Source of the DNA: PHAA01 sp034927445
GTDB taxonomy: Bacteria > Bacillota > Syntrophomonadia > Syntrophomonadales > Syntrophomonadaceae
Length of the DNA: 64,000 bases
Assembly (NCBI GenBank): GCA_034927445.1
Contig: JAYFPZ010000007.1
Location: forward strand, 1-64,000
Direction of reading: 5' to 3'
Under the pieces are notes generated by a model. That model ran no database searches. It had not been told where the DNA came from and saw nothing but the letters and a program-made list of their open reading frames with translations. The position numbers and the translations under genes were made by a program. Position 1 is the first letter of the stretch. Each line of letters opens with the position of its first letter. Shown piece by piece: positions 41,349 through 49,990 of the stretch.

Positions 41349-42444
41349 TCTGGTTCACCTTCTTTCCACGTACCAGGGAGGTTATATAGAAAATTAAAGG
41401 ATATAGTATGCCCACTGCCATAAAAGAATACCCGGCATAATTGGATAGTCTGAGTACGGTTAAAAGATCCTTGGGCAAGAGAGCCAATATGTATAGAACC
41501 GCTCCCACCCCCAGAATTGTATAAGGTAAATATTTTTTTTCATCAATATTGAGCATCTGGGTAAATGACAAAGAAGCGGCAAAGCCCATATTAATTGAGG
41601 GCCGTGCGCCCATGCCCAGCCAGAAGAACAGAAATATAAATTCCAGCCGCTCAACTACAGGAATCTGTACCACCTTAAGCAGGATTAAAGCCGGAAATAA
41701 TTGTTTCTGCATACCATACACCCCAAATACCAATTCACATATTACAACTATGCTTACATAGAGCCCCATGGTTATAACGGCAGCGATGATTCCGGCTTTC
41801 AGAATCTCTTCCTTTTTATTGACGAGTGAATAGAGTACTATTAGTATTTCAACCCCGGCATAATACTGTACGGCCATTAAGGTCCCACGGCTTATTCCAT
41901 CCCATCCGGATGTGCCTACCGGTAATATATTGGTATAATCGGCATTACTCAAGGGTATCAGCAGAACCAGGAAGTTGGCCAGGAGCAGATAAAAGAGTAA
42001 TTCATTGAGCCGGCCGACTACTCGGGCTCCTTTACTGGCAACATATACTATGGTAAAGACATACATAAAGAGCACTACTGCAAGCGGCGTTTTCGGCAAA
42101 AGATACAGCTTGGTAACCTCGCAAAAAATGCGTACGATTAAGGCTTCAAAACCAACGATATAGGCCACGAAAATAATAATAAGGCATGACCCCAATAACT
42201 TGCCGAAAAGCGCCTGGCTCATTTGGCTGAATCCCATATCCGGCATCCGCTTGCCCAGACGGTCAATCATAAAAATCATGAAAATCGGTGCTATAGCGGC
42301 AATAAGTACCGCCAGCCAAGCATCCTCCCGGGCTACTAGGCTGACCTCCCGGGGCAAAAATAAGAATCTTATCCCCACCTGGGAGCCGACAATGACAAAG
42401 ATCAATTGTTTGCTAGTAATCGTTGAGCCGGCTTTGTCCTTCAT
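41341..42444 (-). CDS. gerB: GerAB/spore permease family germinant receptor subunit (operon 1)
   Basis: The 367-residue protein has ten predicted membrane helices of the amino-acid-permease type (ITSKQLIFVIVGSQVGIRFL at the start, TLMAVQYYAGVEILIVLYSL in the middle). GerB subunits bind the germinant and, with GerA, release ions from the dormant spore. It starts directly at the end of gerA (TAA-ATG) and overlaps gerC, so the three subunits are translationally coupled. Confidence 0.92.
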   Translation of the reverse strand: MKDKAGSTITSKQLIFVIVGSQVGIRFLFLPREVSLVAREDAWLAVLIAAIAPIFMIFMIDRLGKRMPDMGFSQMSQALFGKLLGSCLIIIFVAYIVGFEALIVRIFCEVTKLYLLPKTPLAVVLFMYVFTIVYVASKGARVVGRLNELLFYLLLANFLVLLIPLSNADYTNILPVGTSGWDGISRGTLMAVQYYAGVEILIVLYSLVNKKEEILKAGIIAAVITMGLYVSIVVICELVFGVYGMQKQLFPALILLKVVQIPVVERLEFIFLFFWLGMGARPSINMGFAASLSFTQMLNIDEKKYLPYTILGVGAVLYILALLPKDLLTVLRLSNYAGYSFMAVGILYPLIFYITSLVRGKKVNQSA

Positions 42445-44016
42445 TTACCGCTTTGGCTCCTTTCCTTCACGACCCTGCCTTTTTCGGTCCCGGGCCGGAA
42501 CGGAAACCGGTCTTTGGTTCATTTTCTGCCAGAATACACGGATAAAAGAGTCTTTCAGATCAGCATAACGCATGGGAGCCAGGGGCGCAAAATAGGGAGC
42601 CCCGATGCTTTCCAGACTGATCAGATGAGCCTGCACCACAATCCAGCCGAAAGCAATACCGAACAAGCCAAAGGTTGCTGCCAATAACATTATCGGCAGC
42701 CGCAGTACCCTAGTAGTCAACACCATACTGGCCGACGGCAGGGCAAAGGTACATATGATCGAAATCGATATTATCAAAATCACGATCGGGCTGGCCAGCT
42801 TGGCGCTTATAGCCGCCTGTCCCAGAATGATACCTGAAACGACACCGACTGTCTGCCCGATCTGCTGGGGAAGACGCAAACCTGCTTCAATCACCGTTTG
42901 GATTATTATTTCCATTATTAAAGCCTCCACCATAACCGGAAAAGGAACGTTAGCCCGGGCCCGGGCAAAGCTTATCAGCAAATCATAGGGTATAAGCTCG
43001 GGTTGATAAGTCAACAGGGCTATATATAAGGCCGGGAGAGATATGGCTATCAACAGGGCTATATAGCGTAAAAGTCTGATATAACTGGAAAATATAGATC
43101 CCTCATAATAATCTTCCGGAGCCTGCATAAACTGTACGAATAAAGCCGGAACCGCAAATGTTATGGGGGTATTGTCAACGATTACCGCAATCCGCCCTTC
43201 CAGTAACTGAGCTACCAGCTTGTCCGGCCGTTCAGTAATAAAGACCTGGGGAAAAATGCTCCACGCCGAATCCTGGATAAATTGTTCAATATAACCGGCC
43301 GCGACAATTCCATCCACATCTATGCGGCTAATCCTGTTTTTAACCTCGTCTACAACCGCGGCATCAGCTATATCATCGATATATAACAGGGCTACATTAG
43401 TACGGGTTCTCTTGCCTACAATGGTTTTTTCCACAACCAGATTAGGGTCCCGCAGCCGGCGCCGAACCATAGCCAGGTTGACATCCAGTCTTTCAATAAA
43501 ACCTTCCTGCGAGCCGCGCAGGGTATTTTCGGCCGCAGGTGCTTCAATAGCCCGATATGGCCCTCCATGTATATCCAAGACCAGAACTTCAACCAAACCG
43601 TCGAAAAGCAAAACCGTCAGACCATCATAAATATTCTGTACCAGGGCCGCCAACGTATTAATCTTACTGATCTGGCTCGCCGTAATCGAGGTCTTGTAAA
43701 TAGCATCAATAAGATTTCGGGCACCCGATTGCTGAACGCTTTCTCTCCGGCAATTTATCATTAGGGGCTTAAGAATATCCTGATTTAGAGTCCTTTCATC
43801 AATTACCTGGTTTAAATGAATAGAGGCAGCAGCCAGAGGAGGTTCCCCCTCCAGGTAAAAAGTTCGGACAATTATATCAGCCCCCTTTTTTAAATAAGGC
43901 TGCAGCATTTGTATTTTAGTTTCCAGAGATAGGGGAAGTTCAACGTCAGGTATCTTTTGCCGGTCTTCTTTCCAGGCTTGGGGATCCGGTGCGGGCTTTT
44001 TAAAAGCTCTCTTCAT
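42445..44016 (-). CDS. gerA: GerA family spore germination protein (operon 1)
   Basis: The product (523 residues) has a cytoplasmic N-terminal domain (about 1-290, with GSQEGFIERLDVNLAMVRRR and LEGRIAVIVDNTPITFAVPA) and about four to five membrane helices in the C-terminal half (FPVMVEALIMEIIIQTVIEA, QQIGQTVGVVSGIILGQAAI), ending in a Lys/Arg-rich tail. GerA-type subunits form the ion channel of the germinant receptor. ATG at 44016 is preferred over TTG 44037, which lies before the GGAG site. First gene of operon 1. Confidence 0.92.
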   Translation of the reverse strand: MKRAFKKPAPDPQAWKEDRQKIPDVELPLSLETKIQMLQPYLKKGADIIVRTFYLEGEPPLAAASIHLNQVIDERTLNQDILKPLMINCRRESVQQSGARNLIDAIYKTSITASQISKINTLAALVQNIYDGLTVLLFDGLVEVLVLDIHGGPYRAIEAPAAENTLRGSQEGFIERLDVNLAMVRRRLRDPNLVVEKTIVGKRTRTNVALLYIDDIADAAVVDEVKNRISRIDVDGIVAAGYIEQFIQDSAWSIFPQVFITERPDKLVAQLLEGRIAVIVDNTPITFAVPALFVQFMQAPEDYYEGSIFSSYIRLLRYIALLIAISLPALYIALLTYQPELIPYDLLISFARARANVPFPVMVEALIMEIIIQTVIEAGLRLPQQIGQTVGVVSGIILGQAAISAKLASPIVILIISISIICTFALPSASMVLTTRVLRLPIMLLAATFGLFGIAFGWIVVQAHLISLESIGAPYFAPLAPMRYADLKDSFIRVFWQKMNQRPVSVPARDRKRQGREGKEPKR

Positions 44017-44139
44017 ACTTGCAAAACTCCTAGACAATTTGCTATATCTTTTCCTGAAATTTAGAAAAGATGGACCCGGGGCTTAATAAATATACCCGAT
44101 ATTACTGTTATTGCTCCTCCGGTATTATATATTTCCCTC

Positions 44140-44349
44140 TCACATTCCAAACATACTGGTAATGGCTGCATTAATAAGCGTCGATAGGGGGGGGAGGGTG
44201 ATGCCCCTGAGAATCATCAGACTCAAAGCCAAACCGATGGCCCATAAAACTGCAAATGATATCAATTCCTTCCGCCATTGCTGGCGGAGCAGGCTAGGTA
44301 CTTGCACCCCGGCCACAATTCCGAACCCCAGGAGCAATAACAGAATCAT
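44140..44349 (-). CDS. Small two-helix membrane protein of a ger operon
   Basis: The 69-residue protein has two hydrophobic segments (MILLLLLGFGIVAGVQVPSL and the LISFAVLWAIGLALSLMIL stretch) joined by a short basic loop. Its ATG overlaps the gerB stop codon by 4 bp (ATGA), so it is translated with the second operon. Small membrane proteins of similar size accompany some clostridial and bacillar ger operons, where the 'D' subunits modulate receptor output. Assignment to that group is by size and position only. Confidence 0.7.
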   Translation of the reverse strand: MILLLLLGFGIVAGVQVPSLLRQQWRKELISFAVLWAIGLALSLMILRGITLPPLSTLINAAITSMFGM

Positions 44350-45446
44350 GTCGGGCCACCCCCTGACTGCGGGAGTTTGCGTATTTTGGCAATGACCAGG
44401 GCCAGTAGCGGAATCCCGATTTGAAAAGGAATGGTATAGATGGGATAACCTTTGCGGGCAAAAGCAAACATGTCCGCAGAATTTTCGATATTGGTCAAGG
44501 CCAAAATCACCATGAGAATGCCAACCGGCAGGATTATCGGGCGGAAGCTGCGCAGATTAAGAACCTGGGCCAGGCCCAAAACCGTTCCATACAACAGGAC
44601 CGAAATTTTGATAAACCCCATGGCAATCAAGATAATGCCAATCAAAACCTCCAAACGGGTAAGAACATCGGCAACGTTAATTACTTGGGCGGCCAGATAG
44701 GACGGATAAACGGAAACCCCAGCCATTAACCCCAGCACCGCCGTATTCCGGGCTACAATAAAAGCCAGCAAGCATCCTGCGATCAACAACCCTCGGGAAA
44801 CCGCCGCAGGCCCTTTTTCCGGTTTGTCCAAGTAAGCCAGCACCATTAAGAAGGCCACCGTTTCCGCAAAGGGAAAACTGGCCGCCCCGTGGCCGGCCCA
44901 TAATAAACTTCCGATAGGCAGGTCCATTACCGGCAGCAGGTTATTGAGGTCAATATCGGGAATCAACAGCAGGGAATCAGTAATCAAAATCAAAATGGTA
45001 ACCGCCACCAAAATCAAGCTCAGTCTGGCTATTACTTCGATCCCTCGGCCTACGGTGGAGGCGCACACCAGCATCAGCAACAGCAGCAGGATGGTTTTGG
45101 GGGTATTGGGGTATATCTGCAATTTGAAAAACCGGGTATAATTGCCCAAAACCACAGCTCCTAAATGGAACAGATACCAGATGAACAGAATCGATATGCC
45201 ATTACCCAGCCATTTCCCAAAAACCAGCACATTGATTTCTACGATCGTCTTGCCTTTAAACCGCCGGGCCAGAGCCGTAAATATCCAGGCAATAAGCAGA
45301 CCTTCCACCATGCCCAGAACGACTGCCAGCCAGGCATCGTGCCCGCCGCCCGCACCAGGCGATATGATGACGGAAAGCCCTAAAATAAAACCTATTGTCA
45401 ACACACTCAGCTGAAAATTGGATATTTTTCCTTTTTCCAGAAACAT
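44346..45446 (-). CDS. gerB: GerAB/spore permease family germinant receptor subunit (operon 2)
   Basis: The 366-residue protein has ten membrane helices of the spore-germination permease family (ISNFQLSVLTIGFILGLSVI at the start, LLWAGHGAASFPFAETVAFL in the middle, ending RKLPQSGGGPT). It is the third gene of operon 2, after gerA and gerC, and is followed by a small membrane protein. It differs markedly from the GerB of operon 1, so the two receptors probably answer different germinants. Confidence 0.92.
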   Translation of the reverse strand: MFLEKGKISNFQLSVLTIGFILGLSVIISPGAGGGHDAWLAVVLGMVEGLLIAWIFTALARRFKGKTIVEINVLVFGKWLGNGISILFIWYLFHLGAVVLGNYTRFFKLQIYPNTPKTILLLLLMLVCASTVGRGIEVIARLSLILVAVTILILITDSLLLIPDIDLNNLLPVMDLPIGSLLWAGHGAASFPFAETVAFLMVLAYLDKPEKGPAAVSRGLLIAGCLLAFIVARNTAVLGLMAGVSVYPSYLAAQVINVADVLTRLEVLIGIILIAMGFIKISVLLYGTVLGLAQVLNLRSFRPIILPVGILMVILALTNIENSADMFAFARKGYPIYTIPFQIGIPLLALVIAKIRKLPQSGGGPT

Positions 45447-45468
45447 AGATTACACCTCAGTTTCTTGG

Positions 45469-46653
45469 TCAGTCTTTTATTAAAGTCTCATTGGCTTCTC
45501 CGATCTCATTTATGTGATTTCTCACCTTTACGGCAACCTTGATACCGGGATAGATCTCATCCCATTGAGGCTTCATAGCCTGCCATTCCCTTTTATACTT
45601 GCGATGGACCGCCTCCCCGAAACCAAAGACATCCGCGTCCAAAGCAACGGCTTTATTAACTGCTGCCATAATCTGGCTTTCGACCTCTGCAGCTCCCTCC
45701 TCTTCCAATTGCTGAATGAGGTCGGGGCTTATCTCTTGATGATCTTTATATAAAATCAGATCCGATTCCAAACTTACCTCAATGGTTATCTTTACTTGGT
45801 CTCCCTGCAGCTCGGGAATGATTTTGGTTTTGGACTTGATAATCTCCAGATTTCCTTGGGGAATAGTCAAGAAACCGATGTTAATCTTGTTGATTGCCCA
45901 CAGCAAGCCGCTCGATTCGCGTTCGTTCAACTGCCCTATCATCCTGTCCCCTTTAAAAACGGCTGTTCCCACCACCCGTATTTTAGGGACCTTTTCCCCC
46001 TGCCGGTCAATCTCCTCGGCGATGCCTACAATGGGGGCAATGGGAGCGGTAGTTGCACTCAGCAAGCGTTTTTGAAAATCCAGTACCGTGACCTTCGGGT
46101 ATTTTGAGAATCTCGCCGACAGTTTTATCTCCTCCGCCATGCCAAATGCCTGAATGTTATCCATGCCGTCCGGAATGCTCATGATATCACTGGCGTTCTT
46201 TTCAGCGGAAACAGCCATTAAAACGGTGGGGTAGCTGTCCGGGTTCCGGGCCTGTACATCAATAAATTCATTAATTCCCTGTTGTACGGCATCTTTACCG
46301 AATATGTAAACCGCCGTATGCTCGTAAAAGGGAGAACGACTCATATGCTGGGTAAGGCGGCTCACGGCCTCATACAAGGAGGGACCGGTATCCTGGTCCA
46401 ACTCAATGGTGCGGAGCGAACCGCCCCCCTGTTGCTTTCCCGCTTCGCTGGAGCCGGCATTGCCTGAAGTTTCGCTGGGGATAATGGATTGTACGGTAAA
46501 GGTAACCGCGCCCGTCTCCGGATCGATATCCCACCCCAAACCGGACACAATCGAGGTATCATTCAGTTCCCGGTTATCCCAGCACCCCGCCAGTAATACC
46601 GGCAGAATGATTAATAAAAAAGCTATAAAGAGCTTATAACTCCATCCTCGCAT
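45469..46653 (-). CDS. gerC: Ger(x)C family spore germination lipoprotein (operon 2)
   Basis: The product (394 residues) has a lipoprotein signal peptide (LFIAFLLIILPVLLAGC) and the family start CWDNRELNDTSIVSGLGWDI. The two GerC domains follow, with ALLWAINKINIGFLTI-like strands and the conserved C-terminal EWQAMKPQWDEIYPGIKVAVKVR. Its ATG shares a base with the TAA of gerA. In this operon gerC comes before gerB, unlike operon 1. Confidence 0.92.
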   Translation of the reverse strand: MRGWSYKLFIAFLLIILPVLLAGCWDNRELNDTSIVSGLGWDIDPETGAVTFTVQSIIPSETSGNAGSSEAGKQQGGGSLRTIELDQDTGPSLYEAVSRLTQHMSRSPFYEHTAVYIFGKDAVQQGINEFIDVQARNPDSYPTVLMAVSAEKNASDIMSIPDGMDNIQAFGMAEEIKLSARFSKYPKVTVLDFQKRLLSATTAPIAPIVGIAEEIDRQGEKVPKIRVVGTAVFKGDRMIGQLNERESSGLLWAINKINIGFLTIPQGNLEIIKSKTKIIPELQGDQVKITIEVSLESDLILYKDHQEISPDLIQQLEEEGAAEVESQIMAAVNKAVALDADVFGFGEAVHRKYKREWQAMKPQWDEIYPGIKVAVKVRNHINEIGEANETLIKD

Positions 46654-48260
46654 TATTGTCCCGTCCCCCTGTCAGGCTCGGTTTCAGGCGGACCCGGCAT
46701 TTGACCCGGCGCCTGCCGTTTTTTATCAGGTGAATTCAGAAAATCAGGGCGGCTGTCCATCATCCACAAGGGGGCGCGTATAAAAGTATCTTTAAGTCCG
46801 CGCAAATTAAGGGGTGATACCGGAGAAAAATAGGGAACGCCAAAGGATCTTACGGCAGCCATAAAACTTAGTATCTCCAGTTGTACAATCACCATGCCGA
46901 ACAAGCCCAAAAAACCCGCTATTGCTGTCATGGCAAGGCGCAGCAAGGCTCCGCCCTCAGCATAGGGGACCACTAAAAAAGAAGCGATAGCGGTAGCAGA
47001 GATTATGATAACCATAGGTGCTCCTACCAAGCCGGCTGACACCGCCGCCTGGCCGATAACCAACGCGCCCACAATGCTGACGGCCTGGCCGAGTGAGCGG
47101 GGCATTCTCAGACCCGCTTCCCGTAGCACTTCAAATACCGCCATCATTAGTAAAGCCTCCACTACAGACGGAAAAGGAAGCCCCTCCCGGGCTGCGGCCA
47201 CCGAAACCAGCAAAGGGGTCGGAAATAATTCCGGGTGAAAAGAATTTAAGGCAACATAAATACCCGGCAAATAAATACTCAGGACAAAACCCAGGAAACG
47301 AACCCACCGGATCAATGAGGCAAAAAAGGAGCGGGCATAATAATCGTCCGGGTTTTGGAACCCTTCGGCAAACAAAAAGGGCACGGTTAAAGCCGTTGGG
47401 GAACCATCAACCAAAATAGCGGCACGGCCCTCCAATATTTTGGCAGCCACCACATCCGGTCTTTCACTGACGCCTACGCTGGGAAATAGGGATGACGGAT
47501 TATCTTCAATAAATTCTTCAATATAATACACATCCAGAATGATGTCGGTATCTATGCGTTTTAACCTTTGCTCAATTTCGGCAACGATACCATCCGGAGT
47601 AATGCCCTGAACGTAGGCCACGGCAACATCGGTATGAGACCGTTGGCCAATTTGCATACTCTTGAAGGTTAGCCGCGGATCGCGTATCCTGCGCCGGATT
47701 AAGGCGGTGTTGGTGCGCAGGGTCTCAGTAAAACTATCTCTGGGCCCCCGAATCGACACCTCGTTGGTAGGCTCCTCGATATTTCGCTTTTCCCAGCCTT
47801 TGGCATCAATAAGCAGGGCCTGATTGGCTCCTTCCGCCAAGATGGCGATATTGCCTGACAGCGCACCTGCTATAATCTGGTCAATATCCTCGGTTTGCAT
47901 TATTTGACCAACCGTCAACACGCTTGATTTTAAAAAATCAAGGACCTGGTTATGACTGCCATTGTCCTCGATCAAATGCAGGTTAAACATCAAGGGCTGC
48001 AGGATGTCGTGATTTAAGAGGACCCTGTCAACCAGGCCGTCTATATAAATAACAGCTGCATCAACATCGGAGTCCAAATTAATTTTCATTTGCCGGATAA
48101 TGACATCACTGCTGTCCCCCAGCACCTTTCTAAGCGTTTGCAGGTTCTCCCCCATATTCTTGGAAAGGCGGGCCTTGGTTCCATTAGATTCGGCTTGAGT
48201 CTGTCTCTTGCTGCCGGAAGCCTGCCGACGGCGAAATTCCCGGGATAGCAACCTGAACAT
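46653..48260 (-). CDS. gerA: GerA family spore germination protein (operon 2)
   Basis: The 535-residue protein has the GerA cytoplasmic domain (LRKVLGDSSDVIIRQMKINL, RGPRDSFTETLRTNTALIRR, LEGRAAILVDGSPTALTVPF) and a membrane half (FPSVVEALLMMAVFEVLREA, RSLGQAVSIVGALVIGQAAV), ending in a proline-rich tail. The start is uncertain: ATG at 48260 (MFRLLSREFRRRQ) with AAAGG 9 bp upstream gives a normal length, whereas the frame stays open to 48446. First gene of operon 2; ion-channel subunit of the receptor. Confidence 0.9.
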   Translation of the reverse strand: MFRLLSREFRRRQASGSKRQTQAESNGTKARLSKNMGENLQTLRKVLGDSSDVIIRQMKINLDSDVDAAVIYIDGLVDRVLLNHDILQPLMFNLHLIEDNGSHNQVLDFLKSSVLTVGQIMQTEDIDQIIAGALSGNIAILAEGANQALLIDAKGWEKRNIEEPTNEVSIRGPRDSFTETLRTNTALIRRRIRDPRLTFKSMQIGQRSHTDVAVAYVQGITPDGIVAEIEQRLKRIDTDIILDVYYIEEFIEDNPSSLFPSVGVSERPDVVAAKILEGRAAILVDGSPTALTVPFLFAEGFQNPDDYYARSFFASLIRWVRFLGFVLSIYLPGIYVALNSFHPELFPTPLLVSVAAAREGLPFPSVVEALLMMAVFEVLREAGLRMPRSLGQAVSIVGALVIGQAAVSAGLVGAPMVIIISATAIASFLVVPYAEGGALLRLAMTAIAGFLGLFGMVIVQLEILSFMAAVRSFGVPYFSPVSPLNLRGLKDTFIRAPLWMMDSRPDFLNSPDKKRQAPGQMPGPPETEPDRGTGQ

Positions 48261-48522
48261 GGCAATCAACCTTTCAACCCCAATCATTGTCTGGGTAAAT
48301 ATCACACTTGAATAATCTAATGCCCAATTTGCTATATCTTTCCCCGCACAGGAAGTGATATGCAGAATGAAATGATTTTCATAGCAACTCTCAGCCTTTT
48401 GCTTGCACTTATCCACTATTTTTTCCGGTAATATATATCTAACCACTGTTTTATTGGCAGAGATTTAAATGATCGGGAAGCTTTGCGGGACGGACTAAAA
48501 GCTCAGGAGGAGGACCGGATAC

Positions 48523-48551
48523 TTGTTATATCTTCTGCTATATTTTATAAT
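48523..48551 (+). promoter_or_regulatory. Promoter of the MOSC-fdhD unit
   Basis: TTGTTA (48523-48528) and TATAAT (48546-48551) have a 17-bp spacer. Transcription would start near 48558, leaving a leader of about 90 nt that contains the stem-loops at 48575-48630. Confidence 0.65.
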
Positions 48552-48574
48552 TTTTAGATAAATAATCGTATTTT

Positions 48575-48630
48575 CAGGGTTCAATAAACCCCCCGGCCGA
48601 ACCGCCAGGGCGGTGCAAATCTGAACCCAG
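48575..48630 (+). promoter_or_regulatory. Structured 5' leader upstream of MOSC gene (riboswitch candidate)
   Basis: GGGTTCA (48577-48583) pairs with TGAACCC (48622-48628), enclosing a C-rich segment and a second stem ACCGCC / GGCGGT (48601-48614). The fold sits between a good promoter and the MOSC start codon, with no U-run to make it a terminator. Its position before molybdenum/tungsten cofactor genes suggests metabolite sensing, but I cannot match it to the Moco riboswitch consensus from memory. Confidence 0.45.
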
Positions 48631-48648
48631 AGAAAGGGCGTCGATATA

Positions 48649-49092
48649 ATGGATTGGGCAACAGGCCAGGTTTTGGCCGTCAATATCTCCGAAAAACGAG
48701 GGATCAAAAAACACAATGTTAATGAAGCTTTCATCAAATCTGATTGGGGCATTGAAGTCGATGCTCATGCTGGTGACTGGCACCGTCAGGTCAGTCTCTT
48801 ATCCCTTTCCAGTGTGGAAAAAATGCGAGCCCTGGGAGCAGTTATAGATTTCGGAGACTTTGCTGAGAACCTGACGGTAGCAGGTATAGATGTAGCTACC
48901 CTGCCGGTGGGCACTTGCCTGCAAATAGGTGAAGTCCAGATGGAGGTTACCCAGATTGGCAAAGAGTGCCATAATAAAGCCTGTGCCATCAAAAAACAGG
49001 TCGGAACCTGCGTTATGCCCCTTGAAGGCATATTTGCCCGGGTCCTCAACTCAGGCTGGGTTAGGATCGGTGACCAAGTGAAAGTAATATAA
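48649..49092 (+). CDS. MOSC domain protein
   Basis: The 147-residue protein consists of a single MOSC domain: GQVLAVNISEKRGIKK at the start, VDAHAGDWHRQVSLLSLSSV, DFAENLTVAGIDVATLPVGT, and the conserved cysteine region GKECHNKACAIKKQVG. Stand-alone MOSC proteins handle the molybdenum or tungsten cofactor, probably as sulfur or cofactor carriers. fdhD follows 93 bp downstream in the same direction, which supports a role in maturing a formate dehydrogenase. The ATG follows AAAGGGCG and a structured leader. Confidence 0.9.
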   Translation: MDWATGQVLAVNISEKRGIKKHNVNEAFIKSDWGIEVDAHAGDWHRQVSLLSLSSVEKMRALGAVIDFGDFAENLTVAGIDVATLPVGTCLQIGEVQMEVTQIGKECHNKACAIKKQVGTCVMPLEGIFARVLNSGWVRIGDQVKVI

Positions 49093-49185
49093 TAGATTCG
49101 TAAAGATACTTGACATTCCCTATAGGATTTGTGTATATTAAGCATGAGGTTTCTCGTTAAACCTTGGAAAAAGGAGCGTCCGGAA

Positions 49186-49977
49186 ATGCCTGAACTGCCG
49201 ATCTATAAAAATCGCGAAGTCACGGTTTACAATAACGGGGTTATGGAACATATTGAAGATGCCGTTGTGCAGGAAACTCCCCTAACCCTTTTTCTGAATC
49301 ACGTAGAGTTGGCCACCATGATTTGTTCCCCGCACGGCTTTAAAGAGTTGGGAGTTGGTTTTCTGCTTACCGAGGGTTTGATCCAAAAACCTTCCGATAT
49401 TGTAGAGATGTCCTGCCGGGAGGAAGAGGGGCTGTTATGGATCGAAACCAGCGCTCCGGTGCCTCAGACCAGTAATTTCTTACGCCGTCACATTGCCAGT
49501 TGCTGTGGCAAGAGCCGGGCCGGCCTTTATTTTATTAATGATGCGCGCCAGCTTCAACCGGTTGAGTCTGAGACCAGGTTCAGGGCCGAGCACCTGCTCC
49601 AAGTTATTAATGCATTGGAAGACAGATCTTCTACCTTCCACCTGACCGGTGGGGTACATAGTGCCGCCCTGGCGGACAGCGACCGTTTACTTTGCCTCTA
49701 CGAGGACATCGGGCGTCATAATGCTGTCGACAAGGTCCTGGGCTACGCTTTTTTAAATAAGATTCCAACCAATGATAAATGTCTGTTGCTGAGCGGGCGG
49801 GTAGCATCCGAGATCCTGATTAAGGCGGCCCGGGCCCATATACCCCTGGTACTGTCACGTTCAGCGCCCACCGGCCTCACCATTGAATTGGCCGAAGATA
49901 TGAATATGACCGTGGTCGGGTTTGCCCGAGGCCGGCGGTTCAGTATATACAGCCATTCTGAAAGAGTCTTGATGTAA
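49186..49977 (+). CDS. fdhD: Formate dehydrogenase accessory sulfurtransferase FdhD
   Basis: The 263-residue protein transfers sulfur from cysteine desulfurase to the Mo/W-bis-MGD cofactor of formate dehydrogenase. Family signatures are EETPLTLFLNHVEL-like QETPLTLFLNHVELATMICS, KELGVGFLLTEGLI, the sulfur-relay cysteines in IASCCGKSRAGLYF, FHLTGGVHSAALAD, DIGRHNAVDKVLGYA, LLSGRVASEILIKAARA and SAPTGLTIELA. The ATG at 49186 follows AAGGAGCG; an upstream in-frame ATG at 49129 lacks a site. IscS is encoded 2.3 kb downstream and could be the sulfur donor. No formate dehydrogenase is in the window. Confidence 0.94.
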   Translation: MPELPIYKNREVTVYNNGVMEHIEDAVVQETPLTLFLNHVELATMICSPHGFKELGVGFLLTEGLIQKPSDIVEMSCREEEGLLWIETSAPVPQTSNFLRRHIASCCGKSRAGLYFINDARQLQPVESETRFRAEHLLQVINALEDRSSTFHLTGGVHSAALADSDRLLCLYEDIGRHNAVDKVLGYAFLNKIPTNDKCLLLSGRVASEILIKAARAHIPLVLSRSAPTGLTIELAEDMNMTVVGFARGRRFSIYSHSERVLM

Positions 49978-49990
49978 GGAGGGATAAGCC

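Noticed and set aside
44346..48260. Recent tandem duplication of the ger operon
   Set aside because: Gene order differs and the encoded proteins differ widely, so the two operons are old paralogues and not a fresh duplication.
48261..48446. 62-codon N-terminal extension of the operon 2 GerA
   Set aside because: It is cysteine-rich and unlike GerA proteins, and the ATG at 48260 gives a normal family length; the extension remains possible, so the start is marked uncertain.
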